Positions 58,356-64,000 of a stretch of DNA of 64,000 nucleotides are shown here, one piece after another. The stretch lies in NCBI RefSeq assembly GCF_014212135.1, contig NZ_JACJVQ010000017.1, positions 372,001 through 436,000 on the forward strand, read 5' to 3'. Every line of letters starts with the position of its first letter. Within the stretch, counting starts at the first letter, position 1. A model generated the notes under the pieces. That model searched no databases, was not told the DNA's origin, and worked only from the letters and a program-made list of their open reading frames with translations. Source of the stretch: Cohnella thailandensis (GTDB lineage: Bacteria; Bacillota; Bacilli; Paenibacillales; Paenibacillaceae). The translations under genes were made by a program, and so were the position numbers.

Positions 58356-61300
58356 ATGCTCCAATCCTTGCGCCTGCGAACATGGCTGCTGCTTCTCGTT
58401 ACTACTCTTGTCACTTCTCTGGTCTGCGGATTGGTTTACTACCAGACCGCTCAATCGGCCATTCGCTCCAAACAGATCGATAATGCGGCCGTCCGGGCCG
58501 CCACGCAGGCGGATGCCCTCGGGCTGCTGATACGATCGTTCCTCAAGCTGACGGAAGCCGATGCCGAAAGCTATGCCGTTCGATACGGAGACGACTTCGA
58601 TCGGATGCTGTTCCTGCGCGAGGAACGGAACCGGATGGGGGACGTGATCGAATCCCTCGGCTATAGCGATCTGTCGGGGCGGCTGGAGCTGACGAACGGC
58701 CAAACGCTCGATCTATCGGCGGATCCGTCCTTCTATAAAGCGACTTTAGGCCAGACAAGCCTGGTCGATTCCCCAACTCCGGAGAACGAAGACGGCGTTC
58801 GGATAACGAGCGTGTTCCATCCGGTCATCGACTATCGAAGTCAGGTTAAAGGAGTTCTTTGGGTTTCCTTTCGTTTGGACGTCCTATTCGAGGAACTGAC
58901 GAAGGATAGCTTGCTCCGGGACGTTAAGGACGCGTCATACGCGGATTTCAGCCTTATTAACGCTCAAGGGGAAGTCCTGAATCCGTCGGAACAAGCCTCC
59001 CCTCTCCCTTTAGAGCAGCGGCAGCGCATCATAACGGCTTTGAGAGGCGAAGACAGCGCTCGCCTGGACATTCCGTCGGGAATGCTCTTCGCCTACAAAA
59101 TTCCTGACACGAGATGGAGCCTGGTGCAGCGGGTCTCGACGGACGAGCTGTTCAAGCCTTTGCATGCCCTTCTTCTTCGAACGGTCGCGATCAGCTTGAT
59201 CACGGAATTGGCGCTGTCCTTGCTGCTTCTCCTGCTGATCACTCCGCCGTTCAAGCGGATCGAGGCGATCGTCAAGGCGACGGAAGAGGTCGCGGCGGGC
59301 AATCTGCATATTCCGCCTCTTCCGGTCGAAGTGCGGGACGAGATCGGAGCGCTGTCCGCCTCCGTGAACGCCATGGTCGCCCAGCTGCGGAACTCCTTCG
59401 ATCCTCTTAAAGCGTTTACCGAGCAGAACGATTACGGGATCATCGTGACGGACACGAAATACGTCATCACCCAATTCAACGGGACCGCGCAGCGAATGCT
59501 GGGCTACGCGGCCGAGGAAGTCGTCGGCAAGATGACCCCCCTGCAGCTTTCCGACCAAGACGATATCGAGGCGAAGGCCAAGCGATTGTCGGGCAAGCTG
59601 GGCCGTACTATCGCTCCTACGATCGAGTTTCTGGACGCGATGATCAGCGGGCGCACCTCGTACACCGACGAGAGAATTTATATGACGAAGAGCGGCAGGC
59701 CTATTCCGATCTTGCTGAGCATAAGCAAGATTACGGACAATTCGGGGAGCGTCACCGGCTATATCGGCTTGTTCCGCGAGATCAGCCACGAGAAGCGAAT
59801 TCAGGCGGAGATGCTGAGGGCGAAGGAGCAGGCCGAGGAAGCGAATGCCTCGAAGAGTTTGTTCCTGGCGCGGATGAGCCACGAGATTCGTACCCCGATC
59901 AATGGGATCATCGGCATGTCCCAACTGATGAAGAGGACTTCGTTGACGGAAGCGCAGCTCGATTATATGGAGAAGATCGTAAGCTCCTCCGAGGTGCTGC
60001 TCGAAATCGTCAACGACATTCTGGACTATTCCAAGATCGAGGCGGGCAAATTCGAGTTGGACAAAATCGTATTCGAGCCCGACGAGCTCTTCCGCAAGCT
60101 TGGCGATACCCTGAGCTTTTTTCTGGGAACGAGACAGCTGGACATGATCTTCGACGTTCCGGATTCGCTGCCCCGGCGAATCGTCGGGGATCCGTTCCGC
60201 CTGGAACAGGTGCTGCTCAATCTTCTAAATAATGCGATAAAGTTTACGGCTAAAGGATATATTCACTTCCGCGTTGAACTTATAGAGCTTCAGGATCGTC
60301 GAGTATTATTGGAGTTCTCCGTCAAAGATACGGGAATCGGCATCTCGGAGGCGCAGCTCGCGAACCTGTTTCAGCCTTTCGCTCAGGCGGACGGCTCGGT
60401 AAGCCGCAAATATGGCGGGACGGGGCTTGGACTCGTCATCTCGGACGAGATTATTACGCTGATGGGAGGCCGTCTGGAAGTGGAGAGCAAGGAAGGGGAA
60501 GGAAGCCGGTTCTCCTTCGCCCTATCCTTCGCTTTGGCCAAGGAGGACGAGAACGCTTCTCCGGCGGACGGAGCGGTCGAAGAGATCATAGAGCCGATGA
60601 GAATTTTGTGCATAGAACGGCCCGGGTTGATGCAGGAGACCTTAAGGAACATGCTTCTTCCTTACCGGGCCGACGTCGAGTTCGCGGATTCCTGGAAAAT
60701 CGCTCTGGAAGCGTTGAGAGGAGGGAGCGGAGGGGATCGCGGCTATGATTACATTTTCTGCAACATGGAGATGCCCGATATGTACGGGGAGGAAACTTGG
60801 CTGAGGCTGCGCCGCTTGGCCGGATCCGCCGCGATCATCTCCATGACGACCCCGCTCGGCCATAACGAATGGCTTCGGATGGACGAAGAGGACAGGCCGG
60901 AGCGAACCTTGATCAAGCCGATCAACCGCCGCGCGCTTCGGGACGTCGTGGAGAGCTGCAGGCTGGAGAAGGAGGCCAAGAAACAGACGGGAGGCAAGCA
61001 GGCTCCGGTTCCGAAGAGACGAGCCGCCGGAGACCCATCTCGAATTCTCCTCGTCGAAGACCACGTAATCAATCAGCAGATCGCTTGCGAGCTTCTCGGA
61101 GAAGCGGGCTACGTGGTCGAAGTGGCTTCAGACGGAATGTCGGCGATCTCTATGGTGCAAGAACGGCACTACGATCTGGTTCTGATGGATATCCATATGC
61201 CAGGCCTTGACGGGTACGAAGCGACGATGCGAATTCGCAGCTCGCTGAACACGTGGAGGCTTCCCGTAATCGCGATGACGGCGAACGTTCGCATGGAGGA

Positions 61301-61763
61301 CCGGCAAAGGTGCCTGAGCGTAGGCATGAACGACGTGCTCACGAAGCCGATTCAATCGGACGTGCTGTTTGCCGTCGTGAACGGATGGGCGCGCCGCGCC
61401 AGGCAGATCGATTGGCCGGATGCCCTTACACGCGTAAACGGCAAGGAACAAATTTTAAGACATATGTTGCGCTCTTTTAGCATGGAATATAATGGGTTCT
61501 CCGAACGGTTGGAGAATAAACTGAAGGAGCAGCAATGGGATTCGGCGGCACGGATGCTTCACACGCTTAAAGGAGTCTCCGGCAATTTGTCGGCGAGCGC
61601 CGTGTTCCTGGCCGCCGAGAAGCTTGAAGCGATCCTGCAGGAAGCGGCTCAGGATAAGCGCTGGGAGCCCGGCTTCGCGGCGCTGAAGCAAGCGTTGGAG
61701 GAACTTCTGGAGGCGATAGAGTGGGAACAGAAAAACAGGCTGAATTACCAGAATATAACATGA
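58356..61763 (+). CDS. Hybrid sensor histidine kinase (sensor-HAMP-PAS-HK-REC-REC-HPt)
   Basis: 1135 residues from the ATG behind GAAGGGAGGG. TM1 about 9-29, an extracytoplasmic sensor (30-270), TM2 about 272-297 and a HAMP linker to 345. PAS (about 355-475), HisKA with His509 in FLARMSHEIRTP, then ATPase boxes LLNNAIKF, DTGIGIS and GGTGLGL. The first receiver (about 748-865) is degenerate: its Asp position is Asn803 (FCNMEMPD) and the acidic pair is lost, though Lys854 stays. The second (897-1005) is canonical (Asp945, Lys997), then an HPt domain with His1069 in MLHTLKG. It forms a phosphorelay at the membrane; output is probably the adjacent regulator. Confidence 0.92.
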   Translation: MLQSLRLRTWLLLLVTTLVTSLVCGLVYYQTAQSAIRSKQIDNAAVRAATQADALGLLIRSFLKLTEADAESYAVRYGDDFDRMLFLREERNRMGDVIESLGYSDLSGRLELTNGQTLDLSADPSFYKATLGQTSLVDSPTPENEDGVRITSVFHPVIDYRSQVKGVLWVSFRLDVLFEELTKDSLLRDVKDASYADFSLINAQGEVLNPSEQASPLPLEQRQRIITALRGEDSARLDIPSGMLFAYKIPDTRWSLVQRVSTDELFKPLHALLLRTVAISLITELALSLLLLLLITPPFKRIEAIVKATEEVAAGNLHIPPLPVEVRDEIGALSASVNAMVAQLRNSFDPLKAFTEQNDYGIIVTDTKYVITQFNGTAQRMLGYAAEEVVGKMTPLQLSDQDDIEAKAKRLSGKLGRTIAPTIEFLDAMISGRTSYTDERIYMTKSGRPIPILLSISKITDNSGSVTGYIGLFREISHEKRIQAEMLRAKEQAEEANASKSLFLARMSHEIRTPINGIIGMSQLMKRTSLTEAQLDYMEKIVSSSEVLLEIVNDILDYSKIEAGKFELDKIVFEPDELFRKLGDTLSFFLGTRQLDMIFDVPDSLPRRIVGDPFRLEQVLLNLLNNAIKFTAKGYIHFRVELIELQDRRVLLEFSVKDTGIGISEAQLANLFQPFAQADGSVSRKYGGTGLGLVISDEIITLMGGRLEVESKEGEGSRFSFALSFALAKEDENASPADGAVEEIIEPMRILCIERPGLMQETLRNMLLPYRADVEFADSWKIALEALRGGSGGDRGYDYIFCNMEMPDMYGEETWLRLRRLAGSAAIISMTTPLGHNEWLRMDEEDRPERTLIKPINRRALRDVVESCRLEKEAKKQTGGKQAPVPKRRAAGDPSRILLVEDHVINQQIACELLGEAGYVVEVASDGMSAISMVQERHYDLVLMDIHMPGLDGYEATMRIRSSLNTWRLPVIAMTANVRMEDRQRCLSVGMNDVLTKPIQSDVLFAVVNGWARRARQIDWPDALTRVNGKEQILRHMLRSFSMEYNGFSERLENKLKEQQWDSAARMLHTLKGVSGNLSASAVFLAAEKLEAILQEAAQDKRWEPGFAALKQALEELLEAIEWEQKNRLNYQNIT

Positions 61764-61884
61764 ATGGTCGCTATTTAATTTTTTGTTGAATCGACGGGAA
61801 TTCGTGATGTAGAATGTACTTATATTCCTATATTTGTACAATCAACATAGTCCTTTAGGCTTATCCTCGGGAGGGGTGAACCCG

Positions 61885-62322
61885 GTGAAAGACAAGCAAA
61901 CGGAGCGTTGGAGTACATATGAACCATTCCACATTCCTCTAGGCGACAAGAAGATTGTTGACATCATTATTACCAACCATGCCCGCTCCCGATGGTCGGA
62001 CCGGGTAGAATCCATGAAGACGGGCTATGCGGACATTGCCCAATATTTGTGGGAGTGCTTAAAAGAAGGGCGAATCGTCTCCTATTACCGTCATGAACAG
62101 GACGTCTATACGATCGATGACGATCTTATTTTCGTCGCCGAATTCGCCGTATCCGAGAAGGATGTCGACCTCCTCGGCAACCCCCTTCATAAGATGATCG
62201 TCGTTACCTTTCTGGGCAGAATGTCGGAAACGATGGAACTGAGGGATCTAAGGACTTATTATTCTTGGCTGAGGCATTCCCGGAGAATGACCCTCATCAA
62301 GAACAACCGCAAGAGAAGATAA
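61885..62322 (+). CDS. Conserved hypothetical protein, Paenibacillus type
   Basis: 145 residues from a GTG 8 nt behind GGGAGGGG; upstream in-frame ATG at 61834 has no site. Soluble, alpha/beta-like: FHIPLGDKKIVDIIITNHARSRWSDRVESM, then YADIAQYLWECLKEGRIVSYYRHEQDVYTIDDDLIFVAEFAV, and a basic C terminus (RHSRRMTLIKNNRKRR) that may bind nucleic acid. The fold is similar in outline to phage-like RelE/DUF4258 'motif ITNHARSRW' proteins, but this is weak. No partner antitoxin gene is visible. Confidence 0.65.
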   Translation: MKDKQTERWSTYEPFHIPLGDKKIVDIIITNHARSRWSDRVESMKTGYADIAQYLWECLKEGRIVSYYRHEQDVYTIDDDLIFVAEFAVSEKDVDLLGNPLHKMIVVTFLGRMSETMELRDLRTYYSWLRHSRRMTLIKNNRKRR

Positions 62323-62345
62323 TCTTATCGGTAACGGAATCGGAC

Positions 62346-62373
62346 AAGCATGCCTCGCGGGCATGCTTTTTTT
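62346..62373 (+). terminator. Terminator of the hypothetical gene
   Basis: AAGCATGCC-TCGC-GGGCATGCTT with TTTTTT. Confidence 0.9.
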
Positions 62374-62475
62374 ATACGGCCCGGTCTCCCGTCGCACAAG
62401 AGAAGAGAGCGGACGGGAGAAGCTATGTTATAATGCAAGTGCATTCATGTAAGTCGGAGAGGCGCGTGGAACCAG

Positions 62476-63384
62476 ATGTCGCTCAATATCCATCAATTGC
62501 ATATTTTCTATACCGTTGCCGAGCGGGGCAGCTTCTCGGCGGCCGCGCAGACGCTGCATATGACCCAACCGGCCGTGACCATGCAGATACAAGCGTTGGA
62601 AGAACGCTTCGGAGTCAAATTGCTGCATCGTTCAACGAAGAAGCTGGAGCTGACCGAAGCCGGACATTGCCTGCTCCCGCAAGCCCGCAAAGCGTTCGAG
62701 CTCATGAGAGAGACCGATCACATAATGGCGAAGTACGTGGAGAATCTGAAGGGAAGGCTGAATTTCGCGGCCAGCTTGACGATCGGAGAGTACGTGCTTC
62801 CCCGGCTGCTCGGTCCGTTCCTGCTTCGTTATCCAGAAGTGTCCGTCAGCATGCAGGTCATGAATACGACGGAGATCGTCGAGTCCATCGCCAATCAGGG
62901 CATGGCTTTCGGCCTCGTGGAAGCTCCTACCGACGACGATGCGGTGGTTACGGAGCCCGTCATGAACGACGAGCTGATGCTTGTCGCGCCGAGATCCCAC
63001 CCGTTTTTCCAACGGGAGGAAGTGACCCTGGAGGAAACGATCGCGGAGCCGCTCGTGCTGCGCGAACGAGGCTCGGGGACGAGGCAGGTTATGGTGGAGG
63101 AGCTGGAGCGGCGAGGCGTGCTGGAGGAGAAGCTGAGGATCGTAAGCGACTTCGGAAGCAACGGCGCCGTGAAGTCGGCCGTCGAAGCGGGACTCGGCCT
63201 ATCGGTTCTGTCGGTATGGTCCATCAAGAACGAAGCGGCTTTGGGTCTCTTGAAGCCCGTCCGGATTCAAGGAGTCACCTTCCGCCGCCAATTCTATGCC
63301 GTGCGCTCCAAATCCTCGGATTTGCCGATGCACGCCGCGGTTTTACTTGACTATATAAGGGGATTATCGAATGAGCCAAGCTGA
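62476..63384 (+). CDS. LysR-family transcriptional regulator
   Basis: 302 residues. N-terminal winged helix: NIHQLHIFYTVAERGSFSAAAQTLHMTQPAVTMQIQALEERFGVKLLHRSTKKLELTEAG. The PBP2-type effector domain (about 90-295) includes EVSVSMQVMNTTEIVESIANQGMAFGLVEAP, LVAPRSHPFF and VEAGLGLSVLSVWSI. It resembles CysL/CbbR-type LTTRs; the target is unknown and no divergent gene is present. GGAGAGG lies upstream, a little distant (about 13 nt). It overlaps the next gene by 14 nt. Confidence 0.9.
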   Translation: MSLNIHQLHIFYTVAERGSFSAAAQTLHMTQPAVTMQIQALEERFGVKLLHRSTKKLELTEAGHCLLPQARKAFELMRETDHIMAKYVENLKGRLNFAASLTIGEYVLPRLLGPFLLRYPEVSVSMQVMNTTEIVESIANQGMAFGLVEAPTDDDAVVTEPVMNDELMLVAPRSHPFFQREEVTLEETIAEPLVLRERGSGTRQVMVEELERRGVLEEKLRIVSDFGSNGAVKSAVEAGLGLSVLSVWSIKNEAALGLLKPVRIQGVTFRRQFYAVRSKSSDLPMHAAVLLDYIRGLSNEPS

Positions 63385-64000
63385 TCTTCATACGCATACG
63401 ACCGCCTCGGACGGCCTTCATCGCCCGGCGGACAACGTCCGAATGGCCAAGGAAGCGGGACTTGGGGGAATCGCGATTACCGATCACGATACGGTAGCGG
63501 GAATCGAGGAGGCGCTCCGGGAAGGAGAAAAGCTCGGCATCGCCGTCGTTCCGGGCGTCGAGATCAGCACCGCTTACGAGGGAACCGAGATTCACGTCCT
63601 TGGCTACTACATGAACGTCGAGGACCCGGTCTTCCTTGCCAGGCTGGCCGACCAGAGAAAGGTTCGGGACGCCCGCAACGAAGGGATTTTGGCTAGGCTC
63701 GGCGAGCTCGGCATCCAGGTGTCGATGGAGGAGCTGAGGGAGATCGCCGGGAGGAGCGAGAGCCCGGAGGAGACGATCGGACGGCCGCATATCGCCGACG
63801 CTCTCGTTCGCAGGGGAGTCGTGGGCACCATCCAGGAGGCGTTCGATCGCTATCTGGCCAAAGGCCGGGCGGCCTATGTGGACCCGCCTCCGCGCATTAC
63901 GCCGATGGAGGCTTACCGCTGGATCAAGGATGCCGGCGGCGCGGCTATCGTCGCCCACCCGGGACTGTATCGCAGGGAGGAGCTGGCTTCGGACCTGCTC
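63371..64000 (+). CDS. PHP-domain phosphoesterase (TrpH/YciV-like), 3' truncated
   Basis: 210 codons run to the window edge without a stop. ATG behind AAGGGG, overlapping the LysR gene. PHP metal motifs: DLHTHTTASDG (HxH), ITDHDTVAGIEEAL (Asp-His), VPGVEIST (Glu), HVLGYYM and GGAAIVAHPGLY (His). The order and spacing fit the TrpH/YciV family, which includes 3',5'-nucleotide phosphatases and RNase AM. The final metal ligand lies beyond the window, so substrate class cannot be set. Confidence 0.88.
   Translation, partial: MSQADLHTHTTASDGLHRPADNVRMAKEAGLGGIAITDHDTVAGIEEALREGEKLGIAVVPGVEISTAYEGTEIHVLGYYMNVEDPVFLARLADQRKVRDARNEGILARLGELGIQVSMEELREIAGRSESPEETIGRPHIADALVRRGVVGTIQEAFDRYLAKGRAAYVDPPPRITPMEAYRWIKDAGGAAIVAHPGLYRREELASDLL

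Noticed and set aside
61885..62322. Toxin of a toxin-antitoxin pair
   Set aside because: The basic tail is suggestive, but no small antitoxin-like gene lies next to it and no toxin motif is evident.

Overview
The window reads as chromosome from a high-GC spore-forming Firmicute of the Paenibacillaceae (Paenibacillus/Cohnella type). The grounds are the gene families (ccpA, ylaN, ylbF/ylbG, ytxJ, yktB, yugN, DUF1885, a YrzB-like gene), strong AGGAGG-type ribosome binding sites with many TTG and GTG starts, and compact Bacillus-style promoters and terminators. It is mostly housekeeping sequence. I see no prophage, integron, CRISPR array or rRNA operon, and only one mobile-element-related locus.

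Layout. 1-8.7 kb: a truncated aminotransferase, a DapA-family aldolase, ung, an SLH-domain protein, two solitary identical tRNA-Val(GAC) genes either side of a secreted repeat protein, several tiny membrane or lipoprotein genes, an MBL hydrolase, and DUF1292 and DUF1885 genes. 8.7-16.2 kb: an arginine/lysine decarboxylase, an MFS exporter, an RND (SwrC-like) exporter, yktB and a conserved hypothetical. 16.3-17.6 kb: an IS1595-fold transposase-like gene with replaced catalytic residues, its own good promoter, flanking 21-bp inverted repeats and a 9-bp tandem repeat. 17.7-28.3 kb: an SGNH hydrolase, gnd, aroK, a rhodanese, a tandem fluoride-channel pair, a divergent aroA, a CoA-binding protein, a PTS EIICBA plus Enzyme I operon, and a PfpI-family gene.

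28.5-35.3 kb: a zinc-ribbon protein, ytxJ, ccpA, mtnN, and acuC-acuA diverging from acsA, with a cre-like site in front of acsA. 35.4-46 kb: a bifunctional PBP1A with fibronectin repeats, an NfeD-flotillin pair, rpsD with a long leader, a GAF-GGDEF cyclase, a putative lipoprotein, an M29 aminopeptidase and an HPr-like protein that lacks the phospho-histidine segment. 46-57.3 kb: dedA, ylaN, cax, an Asp23-family gene, ftsW, yugN, an M20 hydrolase, a CBS protein, an XPB-like helicase translationally coupled to a helicase-associated partner, and ylbF-ylbG. 57.4-64 kb: an OmpR-type regulator, a large hybrid histidine kinase with one pseudo-receiver and one canonical receiver, a hypothetical, a LysR regulator and the 5' part of a PHP-domain gene.

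How the parts connect. Carbon control recurs: CcpA, a PTS permease with Enzyme I but no HPr, a His-less HPr-like protein that keeps the Ser46 region, and acetate metabolism (acsA/acuA/acuC) with a cre-like site. Envelope genes (PBP1A, FtsW, flotillin/NfeD, SLH, Asp23) and signalling genes (GGDEF, hybrid kinase, RicF-like YlbF) make up most of the rest. The least explained loci are the catalytically altered transposase-like gene, the XPB plus partner operon and the truncated HPr-like protein.
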